Of a DNA stretch of 64,000 bases, positions 18,801 to 26,907 are shown piece after piece; positions within the stretch are counted from its first letter, which is position 1, and each line of letters opens with the position of its first letter. The position numbers and the translations under genes were made by a program. Below the pieces are notes generated by a model. It worked only from the letters and a program-made list of their open reading frames with translations, had not been told where the DNA came from and did no database searches. This stretch comes from CAYVMD01 sp964452465 (GTDB taxonomy: Bacteria > Armatimonadota > JACIXR01), in contig CAYVMD010000001.1 in the NCBI GenBank assembly GCA_964452465.1, forward strand, positions 50,210 through 114,209. The letters run 5' to 3'.

Positions 18801-19092
18801 ATATAATTGGGCGGGGGCGAACGGCTACCCACCTATGCCTCCCCAAGCTTTCCGAGTGGGTAGGGATCTGATCCTCATCGGCACGGATGAGACGAGTTTA
18901 CTCGTCAAATCTCTTCAGAGAAGCGGGGTATTGAGGCGCCTTGCCAACGAGAGGTATCCGGGCAAAGGGAAAGGGTTAGTCCAGTATGTTTGGTCTCCCT
19001 TTGCCCTGGGCAAGGATGTGATCTTATTGACCGCCAGCGAAAGGGAAGGCTTGAGCAAGGCGGCGGAAGCCTTGCTTGCCTTAATCAAATAA
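15847..19092 (+). CDS. large secreted DEP-motif glycosidase-like protein
   Basis: The ATG at 15847 is preferred because GGGAGG lies 9 bases upstream; a TTG at 15838 touches that site. The N-terminus is odd: about 28 residues precede RRSLVMVSLVAMALGRAFG, the real signal-peptide core, so a downstream start (ATG 15933) is possible. Of 1081 residues, about 50-140 form an Ig-like domain. A barrel at about 150-480 has VTLGAMDEPGLNYG with a candidate acid/base near residue 260. A GATase-like domain (about 520-590) and beta domains follow. The C-terminus (about 900-1081, IGTDETSLLVKSL, ASEREGLSKAAEAL) resembles the alpha/beta domain attached to GH20 and GH67 enzymes. Exact family unknown. Confidence 0.7.
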   Translation: MKLFTLLRISLFSLGKCKPKEAYGRRSLVMVSLVAMALGRAFGQFLFFLPEPRSAFWQNESIPLVIYAQTPLNSAIKVSAVAPGQEGITLWEGKLSLLAGGSKVWELPPYTLRPGRYKLVAEAEGIRRETEITIADPVLDTLFLFGLTGSPQVNAQVGSSWLPMIDLYNFAKVDDRGEFLPDPFLPSQMERGFESAILHNFVGMIWQGLWSGYVIHQPFDYNASYLDPAVWEAAMQMAELGAQRARRFAQTVVTLGAMDEPGLNYGVVQEGKFTGQIMTLFPDGFVRSAYEGATGKPLLPDPRTLPDDEWLRWFRWRAGIIPQFMSQAKAHFSRIPSDILWGQDAYASHALNDGTHPFHQSPNDIPVTHTFMFWRGACEQDWNLLLERCGFRHSRCHFASNTNYFVLNNPDERDLADIATNYLIMDGVGMLWHLNYREANNFRDSFRRLRRFGTFIDNTLPATPPIGVLFSFTEGALRLKDTIDKDNDAIYRTSFAYAYACYAAVHTLRRFGYLCDLIHEDELPKGGLRGRRAILLTGVRHRLPGEVVRELDSFLRQGGMLLLDEGCEPSVLGLGKEALAQVKRLSVDFGAFWNWIQEREKRSGELLKEGRYAEATALTNQWESDAWLDRMADALAEPLRRFLGPPHLERSSRGIIGGLWRSGEGYYICLLNDVQSPPEKPTVRVEVEGKEVMVYPASSWGEANGVEIKFNFLSKPAVVYLVEGRNWDKVRETRISPGEKVVWDFQPTEMKIVSLLPAPISAVVVQCELSKPSPNPPLPRSIAQWVWWRQHLFSDAPRSLRVRAEVRDEKGRRIKCALPLKVTVWGPGGEMVHALFRSTNEEGIYEEVLPLSPGEKGSWRIEVEELFSLKRAEVGVSVGKETPQLREAPEVQIYDEPAIKALLRSRRPITIAYGSSATPEEKALAHALGKALERKGVKVDIQEEGRLWRKERYPIIFPAYERKGEVWVDLSVEEREKRRKEWDRLYNWAGANGYPPMPPQAFRVGRDLILIGTDETSLLVKSLQRSGVLRRLANERYPGKGKGLVQYVWSPFALGKDVILLTASEREGLSKAAEALLALIK

Positions 19093-19105
19093 GGGAGGTG
19101 CTTTG

Positions 19106-20644
19106 ATGATTAAGCGTTGTTTGTTTCTGCTTCTCCTAATTTGTTCCTTGGCTTTCAGCCAAGGGGAGTCTTTGCTTTTGGATGTGCTTTCCTCGCTGCC
19201 CTTCCCCTTGGGGGGAGAGGTTAAATGCGAGAACGCCCTCTGGTGGGAGAACCCCGAGGAGAAGCGGTTCGATGGGAAAAGGGAGGTAGTGGTAGCGGAT
19301 CTGAAGGGACCGGGCATCATTACCATGCTCCACTTCGCTATGCCGGAGAGGATGAAGTTGGATAGGAGCCTTATAATGCGCATCTTCTGGGACGACGAGA
19401 AAAACCCCAGCGTGGAGGTCCCCATCGTGGATTTCTTCTGCGATCCTAATGGCACGCTGGATAGGGTGGACACCGCTTTGGTTAACAAGAAAAGGGGATG
19501 GAACGCCTATTTCCCCATGCCCTTCCGCAAGAGGGCGAGGATCGTGCTTCATTGGGATAATCCTCATGTTCCCGATAGCGCCATATACTCCTATGCTCCC
19601 TGCTATTTTTATGTGATGTGGCGTTCCCTTCCTTCCCTTCCCAAGGATGCCTTTTACTTCCATGCCTTTTGGCGCCAGGAGACCCTTCTTCTGGGAAAGA
19701 GGGACTACCTATTATTGGAGGCGAAGGGCAAGGGGCATCTGGTGGGCTTGAATGTAACGGTGCGGAGCGTTTATCCCGACCAGGGCTATTGTCCCGTGGA
19801 TCAGAATGTTAAGTTCTACATAGATGGGGAGGCGAAGCCAAGAGTGGAATGGCAGGGAATGGAGGATGCCTTCGGCTTCTCCTACGGTTTCCCGCCCGAG
19901 CCAAATTTCTTCCCCTATACCGGTTGGCATCCCTATTACGAAAGGGGCGCCTTCGCCTACAAGTTCTGCCTTAACGACCGCATCTCCTTCCATAAATCCT
20001 TGAGGGTGGCGATTGGCTTTGGCGAAAAGGAGCACCCCATATTCAGGGAGACCTACTCCCAATCCATTCATCCCCTCCAGTTCTCCAGCACCGTCTACTG
20101 GTATCAAAACGAGCCCCATAATCCCTATCCTTCTTTCCTTCCCTATGAGAAGCGCCTTCCCGCCTTAGATGCCATTCAGAAGGCGGAGAGGGATAGGAAA
20201 GCGAAGGAATTCAGGGAGAAGGGGATAACATTGAGCCTGCGTTGTGGGGATCCTGAGGAGGAGGTGGAGTTTCTGGAGGAAGGATGGGATTACCGCTGGA
20301 GGGAAGGATACTCCTTCTACTCGCCCACCCTTTGGCCAGGGGATGTGAAACACTGCTGGGCGGGCTGGGAGGTCTTGAGTTTCGATATAATCTGCCCCAA
20401 GGGAAGCAGGGGAGTGCTGAGGTTGTTCATCAAGGATGCGGATAACTTCGCGGGAGGAAGGAGACAGAGGATCAAGGTGGGAAAGAAGGATTTGGGGATC
20501 TTCGAGAACTTCCAAGAGGGAAAATGGGTGGAGGTGGAGATAAGCGAGGAGGATACGAGGGAGGGAGTGATATCGGTGGTGATTGAGAACTTAAAGGAGG
20601 GGGGCAACGCGGTGGTCTCCTTCATCCAATTCGTGAGGAGATGA
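19106..20644 (+). CDS. secreted GH172 (DUF2961) family protein
   Basis: The ATG at 19106 follows GGGAGGTG by 6 bases; the in-frame TTG at 19103 is less likely. The signal peptide is MIKRCLFLLLLICSLAFSQ. Residues about 45-350 match DUF2961, now GH172 (DLKGPGIITMLHFAM, IPIVDFF-like strand VPIVDFFCDPNG, PMPFRKRARIVL). Characterised GH172 members include difructose anhydride I synthase/hydrolase and alpha-D-arabinofuranosidases, and the core forms oligomers of jelly rolls. A C-terminal galactose-binding-like domain (about 375-512) is attached. It lies 13 bp after the preceding gene. The substrate is probably a furanose-containing glycan. Confidence 0.85.
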   Translation: MIKRCLFLLLLICSLAFSQGESLLLDVLSSLPFPLGGEVKCENALWWENPEEKRFDGKREVVVADLKGPGIITMLHFAMPERMKLDRSLIMRIFWDDEKNPSVEVPIVDFFCDPNGTLDRVDTALVNKKRGWNAYFPMPFRKRARIVLHWDNPHVPDSAIYSYAPCYFYVMWRSLPSLPKDAFYFHAFWRQETLLLGKRDYLLLEAKGKGHLVGLNVTVRSVYPDQGYCPVDQNVKFYIDGEAKPRVEWQGMEDAFGFSYGFPPEPNFFPYTGWHPYYERGAFAYKFCLNDRISFHKSLRVAIGFGEKEHPIFRETYSQSIHPLQFSSTVYWYQNEPHNPYPSFLPYEKRLPALDAIQKAERDRKAKEFREKGITLSLRCGDPEEEVEFLEEGWDYRWREGYSFYSPTLWPGDVKHCWAGWEVLSFDIICPKGSRGVLRLFIKDADNFAGGRRQRIKVGKKDLGIFENFQEGKWVEVEISEEDTREGVISVVIENLKEGGNAVVSFIQFVRR

Positions 20645-20760
20645 ACATGCTTCTAAAGGCGTTCCTTTGAAACTTCCTCCTTCTAATAAATGGGGATAAA
20701 ATATCCCGACCTCTTTCGGCTCGTTCTCAGATAAAATTTGAGAAGAAAGGAGTGAAGAGT

Positions 20761-22680
20761 ATGCCGATAGTTACTTTGTCGGAGAAGACTTATCGGGATA
20801 AGATCTTGGGTTGTTGGTATGGAAAGAATGCGGGGGGAACATTGGGTGGACCTCTGGAGAACCTGTGGGGGAAGGAGGAGCCGTTCAATGTGGATTGGTA
20901 TCCCGTCCTTCAGGAGGGAGGGGTCCCTAACGATGACCTGGAGATCCAGCTCATTTGGCTACAGGCTTTGGAGGATAGGGGCTTGGATATGACTTGCAAG
21001 GATCTTGCGGAGTATTGGTTGGATTGCATTTGGTATAACCCCGACGAGTATGGTTTGCACAAGACGAACCTTAGGTTAGGGCTTCAGCCACCTGTTTCCG
21101 GTTGGTTCAATAACTTCTTCAAGAATTGCATGGGCTCGCCCATCCGTTCTGAGATCTGGGCCTGCATTGCCCCCGGGCTGCCCCATGTCGCTGCCCTTTA
21201 TGCCTGGCACGATGCGGTTTGCGACCACGCCGGTGGGGAATCCGTCTATGGGGAGATGTTCAACTCCGCGGTGGAATCCGCTGCCTTTATCATCTCCGAT
21301 GTGGATCGTCTCTTGGACATCGGGCTCGCCATGATACCGGAGGATTGTCTCACCGCCAAGGCGATAAAGGCGGTGCGCCAGGCGAAGGCGGAGGGGTTGG
21401 ATTGGCTGGAGGCGAGGAAGAGGGTGATGGAGGTGGCCTATAGCCCCATAGCTCAATATTCCCCCATAAACCTCGGCTTTCAAACCATCGGGCTCCTCTA
21501 TGGTAAGGACTTCGGCGATGCCATCTGCAAGGCGGTTAACTGCGGATACGATACCGATTGCACGGGTGCCACCGTGGGGGCGATCCTGGGCATAATCCAC
21601 GGGGCGAGCGGTCTTCCCAAGAAATGGTTGGAGCCCCTGGGCGATAAGATCACCACTAATGCCTCCTGGGGTGGGATTCGCAATGTGCGGGAGCCCAAAG
21701 ATATCTTCGAACTGACCGATAGAGTGATGAAGGTGGGCAAGGACCTCCTCGCCCGCTACCGCGACCTCATAGCCATAACGGATAAGGACGACCTCTCCCG
21801 GGTGAATGAGCTTCCCTTGGTGGATAAAGCGAGGGCGAAGGAAATCTATTCCCAGCCCTATGACGCAGTGAAGTTCCAGACCTCTCATCTCACCGTCTTC
21901 GTCCGTTACCCCCAAGGTCCTGCCATCCATGCCCAGGGCATGACTCCCATTAGCGCGAGGATCATAAATCGCCAGTATGAGAGGATAAAAGCCTCGGTTT
22001 GGCTCGAGGCTCCCTCTAACTTCTCCGTTTCCCCTGGGGATAGGGTGGTCGTGGAAATACCTCCCCAAAGCGAAAAAGAAGCGGAGTTCCTCGTCGCAGG
22101 ACCCGATCCGAGATACATCGACATTTCCCAGCGCCTTTGGCTCAAGGTAACGGTCGAGGGAAGACCCCAGGTGGAGGCTTTCCCCGTTGTCCTCGTGGGA
22201 GCCTATAGGTGGTTGATCTCCCCCCTCTATCCCAACGCTACCCTGGAAACCCCCCTGCCTCCCGAGGATATGGCGAATGCCCAGGAACCTTCCGACTGGA
22301 CGGTGGCGAGTTGGGCGGAGAACGAACTTCCCGTCGAGCGATACTTCAAAGGGCAGAGGGGGGTCATATTCCTCAGGCACTTCATTAAATCCCCCGACGA
22401 GAGGGAGGTGCGCATCGGTGTTCCCAACTCCCACAGGATGCGCCTCTGGGTGAACGGCGTGATGGTGAAGCAGACGGAAGGGATCGTCCCCCTACGTCCC
22501 AACTACAGTGGGGATGGGAGCAATTATGTGGATGTCAAACTAAAAGCGGGCTGGAACAATATCCTCATAAAGTTGGAACGGGGCGAGGAGCCCCTCCAGG
22601 CGCACTTCACCGTGGCGGAGCCCAAACTTTCCGCCGGTCAACATGACCTCCTTCGAACCAGGTTCCCTTGGGAGGAGTGA
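20761..22680 (+). CDS. ADP-ribosylglycohydrolase-fold protein with C-terminal binding domain
   Basis: The ATG at 20761 follows AAAGGAG by 8 bases; an in-frame GTG at 20752 lies inside that site. Residues 1-340 match the ADP-ribosylglycohydrolase fold, with metal-binding motifs VPNDDLEIQ and NCGYDTDCTGATVGAILG. The remainder has an Ig-like region (about 370-500) and a galactose-binding/PA14-like domain with RLWVNGVMV and LKAGWNNILIKL. No signal peptide is seen, unlike nearly all neighbours. The family classically removes ADP-ribose from protein, but multidomain copies inside glycan clusters suggest another glycosidic substrate. A 116-bp gap upstream may hold a promoter. Confidence 0.82.
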   Translation: MPIVTLSEKTYRDKILGCWYGKNAGGTLGGPLENLWGKEEPFNVDWYPVLQEGGVPNDDLEIQLIWLQALEDRGLDMTCKDLAEYWLDCIWYNPDEYGLHKTNLRLGLQPPVSGWFNNFFKNCMGSPIRSEIWACIAPGLPHVAALYAWHDAVCDHAGGESVYGEMFNSAVESAAFIISDVDRLLDIGLAMIPEDCLTAKAIKAVRQAKAEGLDWLEARKRVMEVAYSPIAQYSPINLGFQTIGLLYGKDFGDAICKAVNCGYDTDCTGATVGAILGIIHGASGLPKKWLEPLGDKITTNASWGGIRNVREPKDIFELTDRVMKVGKDLLARYRDLIAITDKDDLSRVNELPLVDKARAKEIYSQPYDAVKFQTSHLTVFVRYPQGPAIHAQGMTPISARIINRQYERIKASVWLEAPSNFSVSPGDRVVVEIPPQSEKEAEFLVAGPDPRYIDISQRLWLKVTVEGRPQVEAFPVVLVGAYRWLISPLYPNATLETPLPPEDMANAQEPSDWTVASWAENELPVERYFKGQRGVIFLRHFIKSPDEREVRIGVPNSHRMRLWVNGVMVKQTEGIVPLRPNYSGDGSNYVDVKLKAGWNNILIKLERGEEPLQAHFTVAEPKLSAGQHDLLRTRFPWEE

Positions 22681-22724
22681 GAATCCAATAGAAAAGAGCG
22701 GGGAGCCCATCTAATGCTCAGGGT

Positions 22725-25700
22725 ATGAAGATGAAGATATTATTATGGGTTTTAATGTGTTCCTTCTGTTCCTTGGGGAGAGCAGGCGACTTCGTAACCC
22801 TTCCCTACACCATCCTTTACGATTTCGTGGCGCAGTTTCCCGTTGCTGAAACGGAGGGGGAGATGGGGGCGAGCGTAGGCATAGCCAGCATCGGAGGGGA
22901 GGTTAAACCCGTCCTCCATCTCCATCCCAACCCACCAGGAGCCACCCCCGCGCGGATCACTTATCCGGAAATCGCTCTCCCCTCCCCCAAAAGAGGGGAG
23001 AAGCTCCTTCTCATCTTCAGCATCGGCATCCGGGAGGGTTTCTCCCCCCAGGATAACCCCATCTTCGATGGTTGCGAGTTCATAGTGGAGATAAATGGTA
23101 AGGAGGTTTATAGGAGGCAATACAAGGAGCAGAGATGGCTAAAGGAGAGCATAGATCTGAGGGATTACGCTGGGAAGACCGTCCGCATTTCCTTCCTCAC
23201 CCTTCCCCGCCAGAACCCCGCCTATGATTGGGCAGTTTGGGGTAGTCCTCAAATAAAGATAGAGGGGAGGGAATCCAAAGTGAAGATGAAGGTCATCCCC
23301 TACCTCCGCTTCAGCGAACTGATGAGGAGGGAGATGCCCTCTCGCATTATAAGGCGGGAGGAAGAGCAGAACAGTTGCACGGTAATCGGGGTGATGGATC
23401 GCTACCTTGATCTACCCTGCCTTTTGGAGGAGGGCGAGAGAAAAGCAGGGAGGGTTTCCCTCCCCTTCCCGCCAGAAATAGTGGTGGGCGAAGGGGAGGA
23501 CCCAGAGAACCACACTCTTATAAGGGTGCTGAATAAATACGGCATCCCCGATATCCAATTCCTCGCCTTTCCTCCCGAGGTGAAGGGAGGAGTAGAGGTG
23601 GGCGTGGGGCGATTTCTCCCCTGGGGGAATTGTATCGTGGCGGCTCCCCTCAGCGCTCGGGATGTAAGAGAAGTACGGATCTTCAACCGGTGGGGAGGTT
23701 TATTAGGTTGTTTCCAGCCGAAAGAGCCCATCGCCCCTCCCTTTGCCCTCGCCGTGGGGGATTTCCTTCCCCCGGAGGGGGATGAAATCGCCCTTGCGAG
23801 TAGGCATAAGGAAGGGGATTCTTTGCTCATGGTTATCTATAATTGCCAGGGGAAGCCCTTAAAGGAGATCCGCCTGGACATTCCGGGGAGGGACAAGGTC
23901 CTCCTGGTGAGGGGGCATAGAAGGGAGGGAGGCGATGAACTCCTCATCGTTCTGCAGGAAAGCAAGAGGGTAGGGATAATGGAGGCCTTCACCGATCGGA
24001 TAGAGTGGCGGGATTTAGGGGCGGTTGGTTACGAGGATTTGGAGGTTTATCCTTCCATCTTTTCCCCCGAGGAGCTCCTCCTCACGGGAAGGGAGGAACG
24101 GTTATCCACCCTGACCTTCCTTTCCTCCCAGGGCGAAAGGAAGGTAGATGTGGGGAGGAGGGAGAACCTGTTCTGGCTCATGGGGGAGGGAAGTGGGGAG
24201 ATCCCTGCAGGACGCTATGTCAAGTGGGGGATATATCGCCATATCCGCACCGATGCCGGCTTTCCTTTTGTCTCCGAGCCCTCCAAGGTGGAAAATCCTC
24301 CTTCCAATTGGGAGGAGGCATTCCTCCGCAGGTTCAAGGATCTCCTCGATGATTACGATAAATCCCCTCCCTCCCTCTGGGAGCCCTGCTTCACCCATCG
24401 TTGGTTCAAAGGGGTATTCCAAGCCTGGCGGGAGGTTGTGGATGAACAGGCAGGGCTTCTGAAATATATGATGTTGACGAGGAACAATAACCCCACCGAA
24501 TATGGGGAGTTCGGACGGATCGATTTCTACAACGGGACCTATGCCTTTGGTCTTCCCGCCATCGAGAATATCTACATCCTCCCCCTCCGCCTTTTCCTGC
24601 GGGAGTTGGGGAAGAAGTTTAGGAATAATCCCGAGCATTTCATCGCCGTTGAGCCCAACCACGAACACGAGATAGCGGTGGAAGCGGAGGGAACGATGGG
24701 GGATTACAACCCCAAGATGGTGCAGGGCTTCTACGAATACCTTCGCAACCTCTATGGCGTTAGAGATCCCCAGAGTCTAAACAGAATCTTCGGCACCCAA
24801 TTCAAGGATTACTTCGATGCCCCTCGCAATTGGGATAGAGGTGAATGGGATTCTTATTCCTTGGGCAATCCCTTCTTCAAGGAATGGATCGCCTACAACC
24901 GCTATGTTATCAATAGGAGGTTAGCCCAAACCTTCCGGGAAGCGCTCCTGGCGGGCTTTCCGCCCGAGGCGATAACCTCTCATCAGATCCCCGATACCTA
25001 CGCTATAGGAAGCCTCAGCGCCTTTAGCAGTATAAGCAATCGGATAACGCCCATAGATTTCGCTCTGAACGCGGGAACAAGTTACGGCTTCACTCGCTAC
25101 GGCGTGTGGTTCGAAAGCCCTCATGACGCTCTGCAGGATGCTCACAATGCCGGATTTAACATGATCAGCCTCGGGGAATATCAAGCCCTCACGACTGATG
25201 AAGAGACCGCCTATAGGCAGTTGAGGTTCATCTTCCAGCATGGGGGGTATGCGGTGCATTGCATGCACTGGCCAACGGAGGAGTTCAATCGAACGATGCG
25301 CTACGCCATCAGGAAGTTGGTGGAGAACGAAGAGCCTCGCCCGGGCGTCACCGGAGGGGTGGGATGCGTGCGCGGGGTGGAAGACGAGGGCAGGAGGTAC
25401 CTGATCCTTAGTTTGGGAAGGGAGGGGACGGGCTTATTGAAGAGCGTGAAGGAGGACGGTTCCTGGGAGGGAAGCGTCTATGTCGTTCCCTTCCACGCCC
25501 ATGTGGAAGTAGAGAAGGTAAAGTGGCAGAGGAAGGGCAACCTTTTCCTGATGGGTCCCGTGGATTGGCTGGATTCTGGTTGTAACCTGGAGGTAACCTT
25601 CTATGCACGAGCCTCCCTTCCCTCTATTCTTACCATTAGCGTGAGGCGTAAGGGGAGGGATCTGCCCGGCTTGAGGGAGGAAATAAAGTTAGGAAGGGAG

Positions 25701-25889
25701 TGGAAGTTCTATAGGTTCATATTGAGGGTGCAGGTGCCGGTGGAGGATATAGAGATAGCGATAGAGGGCAAGGCGGAAGTGCGGGATATAGATGCGGTTT
25801 TGGAGAAGGAGATGACCCCCAAATTGTGGCGGGGCATCCTCACCGCGCGTCCCCATAAAGGGGGAATAAGGTTTGATATTTGGAGATAA
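22725..25889 (+). CDS. secreted multidomain GH42-like glycosidase
   Basis: This 1054-residue protein has the signal peptide MKMKILLWVLMCSFCSLGRA. Residues about 25-180 look like an NPCBM/galactose-binding domain. About 260-510 contain propeller-like repeats (VGDFLPPEGDEIALAS, GHRREGGDELLIVL) of the FG-GAP kind. A GH42-like barrel lies at about 520-880, with IAVEPNHEHEIAVEAEG near residue 642, NRIFGTQFKDYFDAP, and NMISLGEYQAL. A C-terminal beta-sandwich (about 900-1054) may bind carbohydrate. The ribosome site is weak. Beta-galactosidase-type activity is the best guess; catalytic residues are not proven by eye. Confidence 0.72.
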   Translation: MKMKILLWVLMCSFCSLGRAGDFVTLPYTILYDFVAQFPVAETEGEMGASVGIASIGGEVKPVLHLHPNPPGATPARITYPEIALPSPKRGEKLLLIFSIGIREGFSPQDNPIFDGCEFIVEINGKEVYRRQYKEQRWLKESIDLRDYAGKTVRISFLTLPRQNPAYDWAVWGSPQIKIEGRESKVKMKVIPYLRFSELMRREMPSRIIRREEEQNSCTVIGVMDRYLDLPCLLEEGERKAGRVSLPFPPEIVVGEGEDPENHTLIRVLNKYGIPDIQFLAFPPEVKGGVEVGVGRFLPWGNCIVAAPLSARDVREVRIFNRWGGLLGCFQPKEPIAPPFALAVGDFLPPEGDEIALASRHKEGDSLLMVIYNCQGKPLKEIRLDIPGRDKVLLVRGHRREGGDELLIVLQESKRVGIMEAFTDRIEWRDLGAVGYEDLEVYPSIFSPEELLLTGREERLSTLTFLSSQGERKVDVGRRENLFWLMGEGSGEIPAGRYVKWGIYRHIRTDAGFPFVSEPSKVENPPSNWEEAFLRRFKDLLDDYDKSPPSLWEPCFTHRWFKGVFQAWREVVDEQAGLLKYMMLTRNNNPTEYGEFGRIDFYNGTYAFGLPAIENIYILPLRLFLRELGKKFRNNPEHFIAVEPNHEHEIAVEAEGTMGDYNPKMVQGFYEYLRNLYGVRDPQSLNRIFGTQFKDYFDAPRNWDRGEWDSYSLGNPFFKEWIAYNRYVINRRLAQTFREALLAGFPPEAITSHQIPDTYAIGSLSAFSSISNRITPIDFALNAGTSYGFTRYGVWFESPHDALQDAHNAGFNMISLGEYQALTTDEETAYRQLRFIFQHGGYAVHCMHWPTEEFNRTMRYAIRKLVENEEPRPGVTGGVGCVRGVEDEGRRYLILSLGREGTGLLKSVKEDGSWEGSVYVVPFHAHVEVEKVKWQRKGNLFLMGPVDWLDSGCNLEVTFYARASLPSILTISVRRKGRDLPGLREEIKLGREWKFYRFILRVQVPVEDIEIAIEGKAEVRDIDAVLEKEMTPKLWRGILTARPHKGGIRFDIWR

Positions 25890-25940
25890 GGGAACGATAA
25901 TAGTAGGGGTTTAAACTCCAGGAGAAAAGGAGGGATTTAG

Positions 25941-26855
25941 GTGAAGGTAAAAGTGGCAACCGTTTCCATGGCTACGGAATATAGGAGCGTGGAGAAGGTA
26001 GAGGATAATTTGAAATACATAGAGGATACGCTGGAGGCAATGCGTGCCCTGGAACCCACCCTTGTTGCTCTCCCCGAGGTATTCCCCTATGTCGGAACAC
26101 CAATGAGGGCGAGGGATGTAAAGGCGTCGCATTCGGAGAAGATCAAGGAGTTCATGAGCGAAATGGCGCGCAAATATTCTCTTTATCTCGCTGGTTCCAT
26201 CTATGAGAGGCGAGAGGAGGGGCTCTTCAACGCTTGCCTGCTCTTCGACCGAGAGGGAAAACTCGTGGGAAGATACGACAAGATCCATCCCACCGAGCCG
26301 GAGATGGAGGAGGGGGTTATGCCCGGGGATGAGGAGCAGAAGCCCCTCCAAACCGAGTTCGGCAAGATAGGCTTTCAGATCTGCTTCGATGCCAATTGGC
26401 ACCTCTACTGGAAGAAACAAGCGGACGAAGGCGCCAAGATGCTCATCTTCTCCTCCGCCTATCCAGCGGGCAGGCTCCTCAACGCCATTGCTCTCCTCTA
26501 CAATGTCTATATCGTAGCCTCCACCTGGGAACTGCGCTCGGGGATAATAGATGATATGGGCAGGTGGTTAGTGAGGACGGATAGGTTCTCCTGGTGGGTT
26601 TGGAGCGAGGTGGATTTGGATAGGGGCATCTTTCATTGGGATTTCCAGGAGGAAAAGTTGAGGCAGATCAAGCGGAAGTACGGAGACAAGGTGAGGGTGG
26701 AAACCTTCGGCGACGAAGCGCTCTTCACCATCCAGGTAATGCAGGAGGACCTAAAACTCCGGGATTTGGTAAAGGAATTCGCTCTCCTTCCCTATCGGGA
26801 TTACCTGCGAAGGGCGGAGAACGCCCAGAACGAAAAGCGGAAAAGGAAGGCTTGA
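25941..26855 (+). CDS. carbon-nitrogen hydrolase (nitrilase superfamily)
   Basis: This is a soluble 304-residue protein starting at GTG, 5 bases after AAAGGAGGG. The catalytic triad of the nitrilase superfamily is complete: E46 (LVALPEVF), K114 (GRYDKIHPTEPE) and C148 (GFQICFDANW). Members hydrolyse amides, nitriles, N-carbamoyl groups or ureides. The exact branch cannot be read; the absence of a signal peptide places it in the cytosol. It lies between two secreted glycosidase genes with 51-52 bp gaps, so it may process an amide-bearing product, for instance an N-acyl sugar. That is inference. Confidence 0.9.
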   Translation: MKVKVATVSMATEYRSVEKVEDNLKYIEDTLEAMRALEPTLVALPEVFPYVGTPMRARDVKASHSEKIKEFMSEMARKYSLYLAGSIYERREEGLFNACLLFDREGKLVGRYDKIHPTEPEMEEGVMPGDEEQKPLQTEFGKIGFQICFDANWHLYWKKQADEGAKMLIFSSAYPAGRLLNAIALLYNVYIVASTWELRSGIIDDMGRWLVRTDRFSWWVWSEVDLDRGIFHWDFQEEKLRQIKRKYGDKVRVETFGDEALFTIQVMQEDLKLRDLVKEFALLPYRDYLRRAENAQNEKRKRKA

Positions 26856-26907
26856 CCATCCCAAGAAGGGAAGTTAGGCTGGTTCCAAAGGGAGGCGATG
26901 AGGGACA

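Noticed and set aside
21076..22434. 452-codon minus-strand frame
   Set aside because: It is antisense to the ADP-ribosylglycohydrolase gene, which has clear family motifs. The frame has no ribosome site and its Gly/His/Pro-rich product looks like a shadow.
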